Assembly: GCA_913060565.1 (NCBI GenBank)
Contig: CAJXRU010000011.1
Location: forward strand, 1-64,000
Length of the DNA stretch: 64,000 bases
Direction of reading: 5' to 3'
Source: an uncultured Gammaproteobacteria bacterium
GTDB taxonomy: Bacteria > Pseudomonadota > Gammaproteobacteria > Enterobacterales > Psychrobiaceae
Shown piece after piece: positions 18,164 to 27,555 of the stretch (position 1 is the first letter of the stretch; each line of letters begins with the position of its first letter). The notes under the pieces were generated by a model. The model made no database searches, was not told where the DNA came from, and saw only the letters and a list, made by a program, of their open reading frames with translations. A program made the position numbers and the translations under genes.

Positions 18164-21100
18164 TCAATGCACCGCATTTTCTTTAGCCGCCGCGTTAAGT
18201 TTTTTAGCAACCTCAGAAGCCGTTTCATCTGATAATAAATCCAAGACAGGCATTGGTCTTGCGAAATAATACCCTTGCATATAACGACAACCAAGTTGCT
18301 GTACAATCGAAACTTGTTCAATATCTTCAACACCTTCAACTACGCAATAGCTATTAATATTATCTGCAAGATTAGCAATCGTTTGAACGATTGCCCGACT
18401 CTTAAGATCAGTGGTTATTTCACGAATAAAACATTGATCGATTTTGATGACATCAATTGGAAATTGATTGATATAGGTTAGTGATGAATATCCGGTACCA
18501 AAGTCATCTAAGAACAATCTAAATCCTGCATCTTTGAGTTTATTTAACTGACGTTTAGCATTCTCCGTATCATCGATTAATACTCCTTCAGTAATTTCTA
18601 GTTTCAATCGGCAAGGAGACACCTTTGCTTCATCGAGAATACTCAATAACTTGTTTACCATACCCGGCTGACTAATGTGTAACGCTGACAAATTAATGGA
18701 TAAATAGCGATCATCAATCAACCAATCCTTCAATTCTCTCAATGCTTTTTCTAAAGCTAATTCAGTAACCTCAACAATTTTCCCAATATTCTCCGCCAAC
18801 GGAATAAATTCTGCTGGTGAGACCATTTCACCGTGATTAAACCAGCGCAATAATAATTCAACGCCTCTAATGTTTTGCAACTTAACATCAACAATAGGCT
18901 GATAGTAATTCGTTAGTGCATTTTCTTTTATCGCCCATACAAATTCATTTTCCAACAAGACACGCTGTCTAATTTGTACATTCATTTCTTCGGTGAAAAA
19001 ACGATAACAATTACGCCCTCGTTGTTTAGCGTGCAACATGGCAATATCAGCATTTTGAATTAAATCATCACAATTTTCTGAATCTAATGGGTAAAATGCC
19101 ATACCGATTGAGCAGCTAATATGAATTGTTTGATTTTCAAGTTGGTACGGTTTTGCCAAGCTCTCAATGAGTCTATCAGCATAACGACTCACTCGTTCAG
19201 GCTGAACAATGCCATCTAACATCACGATAAACTCATCGCCACTTTGACGACCAACACTATGCTTGTCTCCAACAACTTTACGCATTCGCTGGGCTACTTC
19301 TTTCAATAACTGATCACCAACAGCATGACCATAAATATCATTAACTTGCTTAAAACGATCCAAATCGATAAAGAGCAAGGCAATGGCAGTATCATTTGCG
19401 TGATTAATAGATTGTTCAATTCTATCTCGAATTAGTGTTCGGTTAGCCAGATGGGTTAGCGGATCATAATTAGCTAAATATTTTAGCTCTTCTTCTACTT
19501 CTTTTTGCTTGCTCAGATCTGAAATAACAATAACGTAATTATCAACTGATTCTTCACCAATAGCTGATATTGAGATCAGCACTGGAATATCAAACCCTGC
19601 GGGCACAGTCAACACTTCTTCTGAGATTAATTTTTTGTTAACAGCCAACGCTTTAATGCTTGAAATATAGCCATTAAGCTTTTCTTCACTCAATACATTA
19701 TTAATAATCTGCTGACTTAACACTTCACCGTCTTTTAAGAATCGTTTATTAAAGGCTGGATTAGAAGCAACAGGCGTCAAATCTTTATCAAGGATAAGCA
19801 GCCATTCATTCATTTTCTGTAATGCATGCCCGTATAACTGAGCTTGTTGCTCATTAGATTTTGTTGCAGTTACATTCGTATAAGTACCCGTAAAAACGTG
19901 ATTTCCAACATGGCTATTTGTAAAACATGCTTTTCCTAAATCACGATACCATACCCATTTATTATCACTATTTCGGATCCGATAAAGCACATCCCATTGC
20001 AATAATTTCCCTGCAATAAATGACTCCCATAAAGGCCCTAACTCTTTACTGTCTTCTGGATGGATATAGGCAAAAAAGTCTGTTATTTGCATGTTATCAG
20101 AAACGTTATGACCTAGTTCGGTTAGTCTATTTTGTATCGATTCTCCCGTTGCATGATTGTAAAACCAGATTCCACTACTACTTGCTTCTAATGCTAACTC
20201 AGCCTTTTGTTTTTCCAATTGCATATCATCAAGCGCTGCTTGTAATATCGATTGTTGTTTCACTCTGCGAATATAAAAGGTCGTAAATACAGAGATTACT
20301 AACACGATGTAGATCATGTACGCGATGGGCGATAACCAAGGGTTATAATTGACCGTAAAATTAAAAGAGGCGGGGGCGGTTATTTCACCTGTTATCGGTG
20401 ATTTAGCCCAGACAGTAAATGTATAATTCCCAGGGTTTAGTCGATTAAACTCGATTGAGTTTTGAGAAAAATCATCGTATAAGACGTCACTTTCTCCAGT
20501 GAGAGATATTTTGTATTTAACATCCTTTTGTAATGCATAATTGAAGTTTGAAAATCTAAATTTAATGCCATAATCATCATGTGCTAATGCCAAGTGAGTG
20601 TTACGCAGTTCCCCAATCAAATGCGTTTTCTTTTGAGAGGCGACTTCAACACTTAAAATACTCACAGGCATCTCTTGTACATTTTTCTCCTCAAAATTAT
20701 CTGCATCAAATGTTATTAACCCCGCCGCGGAGTTAAACGCCAACTTGCCATTATTTAACTTTCTAGCGACGTTATACACTTCGTTACTGACAAGCCCTTG
20801 TTTTGTTGTGTAGTGGCTAATTTTCTTAGTGCTACGTTCAAGCTCAAATAGCCCTGATTGGGAGCTTATCCATAGGTTTTTATGCTCATCTTCGATAATG
20901 CCATATACACGTATATCACTGAGTCCATGTTCTTTGTTAAGTGTTCTAACAACTCGATATTCTTTATCAAGTTCAACGACACCCAAACCATTGATAACGA
21001 GCCAAACATGCCCATCCGATGTTTTTACCCAATCACTGACATATTTATAGTCATGAATATGAAATTCTTCAATTTGAAATACAACCTTATAGGTATTTTC

Positions 21101-22648
21101 AATAAAATTGTAATCAATCAGGCCACCTATGGTCGCAAGAAGCACACTATCCTTTCCAGACAAACTTGGTAAAAACGTCGCTGAGCCTTCCGGTTTAAAG
21201 TTGGCATTTAACGTGTCTAATGAACGAATTTCATTGCGGGTAACATCTAATAAGAAGTGCCCTTTCGAACTGATAAATGTAAATTTATCATCGGCTACCT
21301 GCTCCACGCCATAAGGATAAAGTAAACGAAACTCCTCGTTAACTTTCGGTGATAACGATGAAATCGCGATATTTTTTTCTTTCAGATCAAAGAGGGATAA
21401 TCCGTTACCATGCCACATCCACATCTTGTTATTCTTAATTGGAAATAGCTTGAAAATTGTGTGTTGGCCAGCTAAAGCTTTATCATCAGCATTCACAAAA
21501 AAAGATTGAGTTTCGTCTTTAACACTGTCAATTCTATTTAATCCATTTTCTGTCGCTATCCAATAAACGCCATCGCTTGATTCAAGATAATCATAGACAA
21601 CAGAATTCGTTAACTTTAACTTTGATAAACGACTATAACTCGAGAAATTTCGCACTTTTGGATCAAAAGTAAAAACCCCTTGAATTTGTGAAGACAACCA
21701 AAATAATCCGCTGTGATCTAGATAGATATTTTTAATACTATTATTAGTGATTAACGGATTAACATCGGAGTACTTTACTAAATGGTTAATTTTCTTTGCG
21801 TTTTTATCATAAGTATATAACCCACGCTGAGTACCAATAAATAACTCTGTTCCGTTGTCAATGATCTCCCAAATATTGAGTTCTGGAACAATGACGTTCT
21901 TGGGTTTCTTAGTGATAAGATCAAATGAATAAAGCCCTTGTACAGTCCCGATTAATAACCCGAGAGATGGATCATGAAGAAAGGCCTTTACGTTAATATT
22001 ATCTCGAGTTTTCACCACTGATGCTGGTAAGTGCTCTAACGATACAACGCGTTTAGAGGTCATCTCATACAACCTCAAGCCTCGAGTGGTTGCCATATAT
22101 AACGAGTCGTTATCTAAAGTGAGGGCCCTAATCGCCTGCTCATCATTTCCCATGCTATAACGGACAACATAGGATGTTGACTGTCGATTATACTCGACAA
22201 GGTGCTGACCTATCGCAAACCACAGTGCATTATTCTTCTCCAGCACAAAATCAACAGATAAGACATCATCACTGACTTCGGCAAGTCGCCCAGAAAATAT
22301 TTGATTAGCTGCTAAGGTTTTAGTGTTAAGTAAGTAGGCGCCATTATAATAGGTACTCACGAATAATTCGCCGGATTCTAGTAGAGCAAGATGCACTATC
22401 CCGTCACTTGCAAAACTATTATTGGGTCCTGGAATTTGCTCAAACTCGTATCCGTCGAATCTATTTAACCCAAATTCGGTTGCAACCCAAATATAGCCAT
22501 TGCTATCCTGCAATGTTTGATTAACTAGACTTTGTGATAATCCCTCTTCAACGGAATGATTGATGAGATAACGGCTAAATTCCGCCGCTCCAACACTAAA
22601 GGAGAGAACAAGGGAGAACAAGGTATAAATGACATGTTTATAATTCAT
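18164..22648 (-). CDS. Two-component-propeller sensor with PAS, GGDEF and EAL domains
   Basis: 1494 residues. Signal peptide, then two seven-bladed propeller units (about 30-690) with repeats such as DSNGYIWVATEFGLNRFDGY, a Y_Y_Y domain (about 700-775), one membrane helix (about 785-805), two PAS regions, a GGDEF domain with the variant SGDEF, and an EAL domain. EAL catalytic residues look complete: GVELLLRW, LSINLSA, LEITEG, LDDFGTGYSSL, IKIDQCFI, VVEGVED. It should make and/or break cyclic di-GMP in response to a periplasmic signal. SGDEF is tolerated in some active cyclases, so the balance of activities is uncertain. Orphan gene with its own promoter region. Confidence 0.92.
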   Translation of the reverse strand: MNYKHVIYTLFSLVLSFSVGAAEFSRYLINHSVEEGLSQSLVNQTLQDSNGYIWVATEFGLNRFDGYEFEQIPGPNNSFASDGIVHLALLESGELFVSTYYNGAYLLNTKTLAANQIFSGRLAEVSDDVLSVDFVLEKNNALWFAIGQHLVEYNRQSTSYVVRYSMGNDEQAIRALTLDNDSLYMATTRGLRLYEMTSKRVVSLEHLPASVVKTRDNINVKAFLHDPSLGLLIGTVQGLYSFDLITKKPKNVIVPELNIWEIIDNGTELFIGTQRGLYTYDKNAKKINHLVKYSDVNPLITNNSIKNIYLDHSGLFWLSSQIQGVFTFDPKVRNFSSYSRLSKLKLTNSVVYDYLESSDGVYWIATENGLNRIDSVKDETQSFFVNADDKALAGQHTIFKLFPIKNNKMWMWHGNGLSLFDLKEKNIAISSLSPKVNEEFRLLYPYGVEQVADDKFTFISSKGHFLLDVTRNEIRSLDTLNANFKPEGSATFLPSLSGKDSVLLATIGGLIDYNFIENTYKVVFQIEEFHIHDYKYVSDWVKTSDGHVWLVINGLGVVELDKEYRVVRTLNKEHGLSDIRVYGIIEDEHKNLWISSQSGLFELERSTKKISHYTTKQGLVSNEVYNVARKLNNGKLAFNSAAGLITFDADNFEEKNVQEMPVSILSVEVASQKKTHLIGELRNTHLALAHDDYGIKFRFSNFNYALQKDVKYKISLTGESDVLYDDFSQNSIEFNRLNPGNYTFTVWAKSPITGEITAPASFNFTVNYNPWLSPIAYMIYIVLVISVFTTFYIRRVKQQSILQAALDDMQLEKQKAELALEASSSGIWFYNHATGESIQNRLTELGHNVSDNMQITDFFAYIHPEDSKELGPLWESFIAGKLLQWDVLYRIRNSDNKWVWYRDLGKACFTNSHVGNHVFTGTYTNVTATKSNEQQAQLYGHALQKMNEWLLILDKDLTPVASNPAFNKRFLKDGEVLSQQIINNVLSEEKLNGYISSIKALAVNKKLISEEVLTVPAGFDIPVLISISAIGEESVDNYVIVISDLSKQKEVEEELKYLANYDPLTHLANRTLIRDRIEQSINHANDTAIALLFIDLDRFKQVNDIYGHAVGDQLLKEVAQRMRKVVGDKHSVGRQSGDEFIVMLDGIVQPERVSRYADRLIESLAKPYQLENQTIHISCSIGMAFYPLDSENCDDLIQNADIAMLHAKQRGRNCYRFFTEEMNVQIRQRVLLENEFVWAIKENALTNYYQPIVDVKLQNIRGVELLLRWFNHGEMVSPAEFIPLAENIGKIVEVTELALEKALRELKDWLIDDRYLSINLSALHISQPGMVNKLLSILDEAKVSPCRLKLEITEGVLIDDTENAKRQLNKLKDAGFRLFLDDFGTGYSSLTYINQFPIDVIKIDQCFIREITTDLKSRAIVQTIANLADNINSYCVVEGVEDIEQVSIVQQLGCRYMQGYYFARPMPVLDLLSDETASEVAKKLNAAAKENAVH

Positions 22649-22916
22649 AAATTATCTTATAAATGATTACCCTATCCACTGGGTGTTACATTTTGTTACG
22701 TCCTTACATTAGTTATATCTTATTTATGTTTTTTTACCAACAGGTTTAACTTATTTATTACAAATAATATTTTTAAATACTAAAGAGGTAGATTATTGTA
22801 TTGCTTTAGGATTCAACAGCTTAAATAGTTGCATATTTTTACAGCACTTTGTTCTTATTTACCGATGGATAAACAACCATTAGAATTTAATATCCCCCAC
22901 TGTTAAGGAGCGTTTG
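22649..22916. other. AT-rich intergenic region before the short flagellin
   Basis: Divergent promoter space for the signalling protein and the flagellin. AAGGAG at 22905-22910 is the flagellin ribosome binding site. ACCGATGG near 22861 faintly recalls a sigma-28 -10 box but lacks a matching -35, and no sigma-54 GG-N10-GC pair was found. A direct repeat GTTAC...GTTAC lies at about 22684-22698. Nothing else recognised. Confidence 0.4.
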
Positions 22917-23603
22917 ATGAACTTTTCAATCAATCAAACTTCGTCACTTAGTTTTATCGAGCAAGCGCAAAAAAAGCGCGAAGAGCAGACGGAAAAACTC
23001 GCTTCAGGACTAAAAATCAACCAAGCGGCAGATGATGCAGCGGGTTTACAGATTTCTAATCGTCTGACCTCACAAATCAATGGTTTAAATCAACAAGCTG
23101 TTAATTCACGCGATCAAATTAATCTTAATGATGTGGCTTCGGCGCAATTATCATCAATTACGAACAATCTGCAACGCGCTAACGAATTAGCTGTTCAATC
23201 AGGCAGTCCATTGTCTGACAACTCTGCGATTCAAGGAGAGTTAGATCAACTATCAGGTGAAATTAACGCGGTAGCTGGTCAGGCATTGGGTAATGATAGT
23301 TTTATTTCAGGTCTTGATGCTGGTGACACAGCTGGTTCTCTCGCCGCAATTGAAACGGCATTAGCAAGTGTTGGTGAGCAAGCCTCTAGTTTAGGCGCGC
23401 AATCAAATGGCTTAGAAAGCCAAATCAGTACCTATGAAGTTACAAGCACCAATAGTAGTGCTGCCCGTTCTCGTATTCGTGATACTGATTTTGCACAAGC
23501 CACTGGCGAGCAACAAAAGAATGATATTTTGCTGCAAGCCTCACTAAGTATTCAAAAAACAGAAGAAGAACGTAAGGGACTATTATTCAATCAAATGGTT
23601 TAG
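22917..23603 (+). CDS. Short flagellin homologue (D0/D1 domains only)
   Basis: 228 residues. The N-terminal half has the flagellin D0/D1 helices (EKLASGLKINQAADDAAGL, then QISNRLTSQINGLNQQAVNS) and the C-terminal half the matching D1/D0 helices (ARSRIRDTDFAQATGEQQKN). The variable D2/D3 part is replaced by a short Gly/Ser-rich link, so it is near the minimum for a filament subunit. The C-terminus ends KGLLFNQMV and lacks the usual AQANQ-P-LLQ tail. No flagellar gene is nearby. ATG at 22917 follows AAGGAG by six bases. It may be a minor or specialised flagellin; export by the flagellar apparatus is inferred. Confidence 0.85.
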   Translation: MNFSINQTSSLSFIEQAQKKREEQTEKLASGLKINQAADDAAGLQISNRLTSQINGLNQQAVNSRDQINLNDVASAQLSSITNNLQRANELAVQSGSPLSDNSAIQGELDQLSGEINAVAGQALGNDSFISGLDAGDTAGSLAAIETALASVGEQASSLGAQSNGLESQISTYEVTSTNSSAARSRIRDTDFAQATGEQQKNDILLQASLSIQKTEEERKGLLFNQMV

Positions 23604-24421
23604 TGCTTTTGTTCTGAACTCGTTGGATAGCCAAACAATGCCTTATACCTAGCGCGCCACGATGTGGCGCGTTTTGTTTGTTTAAACAAATGAATCCACT
23701 GATGAAAGCTAATCTTAATCGGATTATCACTATTTAACTGACCGACAATACCAAATTCACAAGGTACTTGTTCATCCTCTTCAACATATGTCCCAAACAA
23801 TTTATCCCAAATAATTAACACACCCGCATAATTGCGATCGATATATTTCGGATTGATAGCATGATGCACGCGATGATGAGACGGCGTGTTAAAGAGCTTT
23901 TCTATTAAGCCAAGCTTGCCAACGATCTTAGTGTGAACAAAAAATTGGAATGCTAAGTTTAAGGCAACTACCGCAAATACAACCTTTGGATCATAGCCAA
24001 TCAAGATCATTGGCGTCCAAAATATCCACATACCTGCAATTGGATACATCAACGATTGTCTAAACGCCGTAGAGTAATTCATGTGGGTCGAGCTATGGTG
24101 AGCCACATGCGCTGCCCACATCCAATGAATGTTATGAGAGGCACGATGAAACCAATAATATAAAAAATCTTGCAATAAAAAGGCGACAAGCATAGTGACA
24201 AAAGAGACTTCAACATCCCACAAACGATATTCATAAAGCACGTAAAACCACGGCATTAATATCGCTAACGCAATAGCGTCAGTACCCTGATGCAATAGCG
24301 CCAATACGGTATTCGCTGCCGAATCTTTTAATTGATAGTTTTCGCGATATTTAAAGAATTCATAGCCAATAAACAGCCAAAAAATTGGGCTAATCGCTAG
24401 AAGAATTAATGCTACGTCCAT
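23600..24421 (-). CDS. Sterol desaturase / fatty acid hydroxylase family membrane protein
   Basis: 273-residue integral membrane di-iron enzyme. The histidine clusters are visible: HRASH, HVAHHSSTHMN and HRVHHAINPKYIDRN, with four to five membrane helices before and between them. Family members hydroxylate or desaturate lipids, sterols or carotenoids; the substrate here is unknown. Its 3' end overlaps the flagellin stop by four bases, and its 5' end overlaps the SRPBCC gene by 32 nt, so the two minus-strand genes form an operon. Confidence 0.88.
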   Translation of the reverse strand: MDVALILLAISPIFWLFIGYEFFKYRENYQLKDSAANTVLALLHQGTDAIALAILMPWFYVLYEYRLWDVEVSFVTMLVAFLLQDFLYYWFHRASHNIHWMWAAHVAHHSSTHMNYSTAFRQSLMYPIAGMWIFWTPMILIGYDPKVVFAVVALNLAFQFFVHTKIVGKLGLIEKLFNTPSHHRVHHAINPKYIDRNYAGVLIIWDKLFGTYVEEDEQVPCEFGIVGQLNSDNPIKISFHQWIHLFKQTKRATSWRARYKALFGYPTSSEQKH

Positions 24422-24830
24422 TAAAGTGCTCCGCTAGTTTTGTAAGCCCATGGCTCATATCTTGATTAATTATTTTTTTAACGATAAAGCTCGGTTGCCA
24501 CCACAGGGCCTGACAAGTGATGAGATAGTTGATTTTGCAACCATTATTACTTTCGATAATATGAATGCTGCCATAGTGATTTCTTACTGGCTTATTACCA
24601 ATGATTCGATAGTGGATACAACGCTGTGTAACAGCAATCACCTCTTCACAAAACTTTTCACCGCGCATGGTAATTTCACGAATAAGCCCAACACCAGTGC
24701 TAGAGCTCGCAGGTTGTTTAACACTAAAGGAGCCATTAAAAAATCGCCCCAATTGCTCATGGTCTAACAACGCATTATGCACATCATCGGCACTGGCATT
24801 AATAGATTTTGTTAATGAAATAGTGAGCAT
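24390..24830 (-). CDS. SRPBCC (START-like) family protein
   Basis: 146 residues with the polyketide cyclase/START-like layout: an N-terminal strand (MLTISLTKSINASADDVHNALLD), a helix-loop, several strands and a long C-terminal helix (DMSHGLTKLAEHFNGR). Such proteins bind hydrophobic ligands. It overlaps the downstream hydroxylase gene, suggesting a shared lipid pathway. ATG at 24830 is chosen over the TTG just upstream. Confidence 0.75.
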   Translation of the reverse strand: MLTISLTKSINASADDVHNALLDHEQLGRFFNGSFSVKQPASSSTGVGLIREITMRGEKFCEEVIAVTQRCIHYRIIGNKPVRNHYGSIHIIESNNGCKINYLITCQALWWQPSFIVKKIINQDMSHGLTKLAEHFNGRSINSSSD

Positions 24831-24883
24831 CAATTAACCAATATTTAAAGAATAATAACCATAAAGATTATTGAATTTATGCT

Positions 24884-24929
24884 TGGCAAACTTGCCGTCT
24901 TGTGACAAGATTTTTGTCTTTAGACGACA
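24884..24929. promoter_or_regulatory. Cluster of short palindromes between SRPBCC and AraC genes
   Basis: Three small inverted repeats adjoin: GGCAA ac TTGCC, CTTGT g ACAAG, and TTGTC tttagac GACAA. They occupy the divergent promoter region, where the AraC-type regulator could bind. Each is short, so support is moderate to weak. Confidence 0.35.
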
Positions 24930-24955
24930 ACTCATCAACAAAACTAAAACTAACG

Positions 24956-25969
24956 ATGAAAAACTCTACTTCAATAAGCTATTTCAGCGGCGTTTTAACC
25001 TTTCTTGAACAGCAAGGTGTTAATCGTGAGGATGCTCTCAATGCGATTAATTTTACTGAGTTTGATAGCTACGACGACTCGCAGCGTGTTTCATTGTCGC
25101 ACTACTCTGATTTACTGGATTACGGTAAAGTGGCTTGCGACAATCCGCTATTTGGCTGCTACTTAGGAACGGATATCCACAGTGCTGACTATGGTGTTTT
25201 AGGTTTCCTAATAGAATCGTGTGAAAACCTAGGCAATGCTATTAACGATTTATTAAAATTTGATCGCATTGTCGCCAACATTGGAAATTGTGTATTTAGT
25301 CATAATTTAGAGCAAGCGAGTATTGCTTGGACACCTCATAATCAGTGTAGTGAGCAAGTCGTGTTAAGAAACATGGCGGCTTGGTTTACCACTACCACGC
25401 AACTCATCGGTTATACATTACCCCCGACAAGCGTCAGCTTTGTTCATTGCTACCCTAAAGAATTGCTAGTCAAGCTGAGTAAACTATTCAATTGCCCTGT
25501 GTATGGTGGTGCCAAAGTCAATAAAATCGATTTTCCGTTTGAGTTTCTTAATCTCGAATTTCGCAACGACAATCCACAAATTCACCAAGCGCTTATGGCG
25601 CTTTCTCAAGAACAATTGAGCAAGCTCAATGACAATGATCTCGCAAAAAATAGAGTCGCCGACCTGCTTAGTACCAAAATAGATTTGAATAACTGCACAC
25701 TCATTCGGTTTGCCGCAGCGCTTCATGTATCACCACGAACACTGCAACGACAGCTCAAAGCAGAAAAACAACAATTCGGCGAGTTATTAGATAGCGAACG
25801 CCAACGGCGCGTCATCGCGCTCATAGGAAAGATGCCACTGGGAGATTTATCGCAGCAATTAGGGTTTAATGAACAAAGCTCATTGAATCGCGCCTTTAAA
25901 AGATGGTTTAACTGCACACCAAAGCAATATCTGGTAAAACAGGACGCAGGAAAACGAGCCGCACTATGA
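24956..25969 (+). CDS. AraC family transcriptional regulator (OruR/ArgR-type)
   Basis: 337 residues from the ATG at 24956. An N-terminal ligand-binding domain of the Arabinose_bd type (FLEQQGVNREDALNAINF, then YGVLGFLIESCENLGNAIND) is followed by a C-terminal AraC HTH (RFAAALHVSPRTLQRQLKAE and LGFNEQSSLNRAFKRWFNCT). An in-frame TTG 18 codons upstream has no ribosome binding site. It is divergent from the SRPBCC-hydroxylase operon, its likely target, and overlaps the next regulator gene by ATGA. Confidence 0.88.
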   Translation: MKNSTSISYFSGVLTFLEQQGVNREDALNAINFTEFDSYDDSQRVSLSHYSDLLDYGKVACDNPLFGCYLGTDIHSADYGVLGFLIESCENLGNAINDLLKFDRIVANIGNCVFSHNLEQASIAWTPHNQCSEQVVLRNMAAWFTTTTQLIGYTLPPTSVSFVHCYPKELLVKLSKLFNCPVYGGAKVNKIDFPFEFLNLEFRNDNPQIHQALMALSQEQLSKLNDNDLAKNRVADLLSTKIDLNNCTLIRFAAALHVSPRTLQRQLKAEKQQFGELLDSERQRRVIALIGKMPLGDLSQQLGFNEQSSLNRAFKRWFNCTPKQYLVKQDAGKRAAL

Positions 25970-26991
25970 ATATTTCATCATCACTCCTATTTTTCTTTAG
26001 CGCATTGGGTGCCTTCAATGGGTTGTTATTATCTGGTTATTTGATGTTTAACAAACCACGTACTGGGCACAATATCTTTCTCTCGTTATTATTACTCATG
26101 ATTAGCGTGCGGATCACCAAATCAGTTTTCTTCTTTTTTAATCCTCAATTGGCTGGTGAGTTTTTACAAGTCGGATTAGCAGCGTGTTTTCTAATAGGTC
26201 CATTTCTTTATTGGTATTGCGCTAGCCAGCAACAAAAACTAGCTAATTTATGGTTGCCTTGGCAACTACAATTGGGCCTGTTAGTTGCTGTTGTTTTGAC
26301 GACCCTTTGGTTAGTGCCTTATTCACGTAGCTCCCACGAGTGGCATGTTATCTTCATGGTAATTAACCGTATTTGGCTATGTTTTATCTTGCTATCTGCC
26401 TATCTGTTAAGGCCTATATTCATTGAATTATGGCAACAGAGAAAGCTCGAAAAGACTGACGATATAATCGCTATTAGCGTATTTGTTGGGGTTAGTTTGA
26501 TTTGGCTAGCGTATTTCACATCCCGTTATACATCATATATTGCAGGCGCTTTGTCATTTTCGGTAGTGCTGTATTTCAATCTAATGTTTTTTGTTTTACG
26601 CCGAAGAGAACATGCTAAAACACCAGAAAAATACAGTGATAAAAAAATAGAAGATGAACAGGCGAATATTCATATTTTGCAATTAGAAACATTGATTACT
26701 CAGCATCGTTTATTTCAAGATGCCGGGCTAACTATCACCAAGGTAGCAAAGAAAATGGGGGTGTCGAGTCCCTATTTATCACAGCTGCTCAACGATAATA
26801 TGAAAGTGACATTCACTCATTTCATTAACGAATACCGCATTGAACTTGCGAAAGAAATGCTACAAACAAATACTAAAAAAGTTGATGACATTGCTGATGA
26901 ATGTGGATTTAATTCAACATCCACTTTTTATGCCGTATTTAAAAAGCATACGCAAATGACGCCATCTGTTTTTAGGAAAAGTACATTATAA
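25966..26991 (+). CDS. Membrane-bound AraC family regulator
   Basis: 341 residues. The first ~215 form about seven membrane helices (FFFSALGAFNGLLLSGYLMF; VVLTTLWLV), and the C-terminal ~100 are an AraC HTH (ITKVAKKMGVSSPYLSQLLN, DIADECGFNSTSTFYAVFKK). Regulators of this plan sense signals in the membrane; the ligand is unknown. Translationally coupled to the soluble AraC gene through a 4-nt overlap. The stop codon overlaps the end of the convergent PepSY-TM gene. Confidence 0.87.
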   Translation: MNISSSLLFFFSALGAFNGLLLSGYLMFNKPRTGHNIFLSLLLLMISVRITKSVFFFFNPQLAGEFLQVGLAACFLIGPFLYWYCASQQQKLANLWLPWQLQLGLLVAVVLTTLWLVPYSRSSHEWHVIFMVINRIWLCFILLSAYLLRPIFIELWQQRKLEKTDDIIAISVFVGVSLIWLAYFTSRYTSYIAGALSFSVVLYFNLMFFVLRRREHAKTPEKYSDKKIEDEQANIHILQLETLITQHRLFQDAGLTITKVAKKMGVSSPYLSQLLNDNMKVTFTHFINEYRIELAKEMLQTNTKKVDDIADECGFNSTSTFYAVFKKHTQMTPSVFRKSTL

Positions 26992-27555
26992 AACAAAGAT
27001 ATATATTGCTGGCACTACACCGCCAGCAATGACCAACCAGCCACGCCGAAAGCGCCATGGACTGTATTTCCCCTTCACCATGAATAATGCAGATAACGAA
27101 AGAAAAATAAGTAATCCAGCATAAACATCAGAAAACGCAATCCACCCATTTTGTGCTTCGTTCAAATGCAGACGATTAAACTGTTTAAACACGTGACGAG
27201 GCCTAACATGTTCAAAAACGCCTTGTTGCTGAATAAAACTGTAGGTTAACGTACCGCCCTCTTCAAAGAACACCTTATAGATCTGTGGTGATTCCCAGTA
27301 GGTAGCACGAATACCTTCATCAATATTAAAGCTCGATAACAAAGCCTCATTGAGCACTTCATCTGACATTGTATTGGCTAACGTTATTTTTTGGGTTTGA
27401 CGATCAACAATATAGTTTGGATTCCAATGACGTAAATGATTTAACGCGATACCAGAAATGGCAAAAACCAATGTCAGGCCAATGCAAAAATATCCAATAT
27501 CACGATGTAATTCTCGATTAAGACGAAACCAGTTAATTCCCTGCTTTCTAGTCAA
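26986..27555 (-). CDS. PepSY-associated transmembrane domain protein
   Basis: 189 residues: an N-terminal cytoplasmic segment NRELHRDIGYFCIGLTLVFA, a first helix, a periplasmic PepSY-like region, and two C-terminal helices around AGLLIFLSLSALFMVKG and GWLVIAGGVVPAIYIFVL. The R-x-LH-R-D-x-G start and the HL-x-HW motif are typical of the PepSY_TM family, often found with iron or haem uptake genes and reductases. It overlaps the DUF4920 gene by 8 nt and is probably co-translated with it. Confidence 0.82.
   Translation of the reverse strand: MTRKQGINWFRLNRELHRDIGYFCIGLTLVFAISGIALNHLRHWNPNYIVDRQTQKITLANTMSDEVLNEALLSSFNIDEGIRATYWESPQIYKVFFEEGGTLTYSFIQQQGVFEHVRPRHVFKQFNRLHLNEAQNGWIAFSDVYAGLLIFLSLSALFMVKGKYSPWRFRRGWLVIAGGVVPAIYIFVL

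Noticed and set aside
22800-22900. Sigma-28 or sigma-54 promoter for the short flagellin
   Set aside because: ACCGATGG is near the sigma-28 -10 form, but no TAAA-type -35 lies at the right distance; no GG-N10-GC pair for sigma-54 was found.
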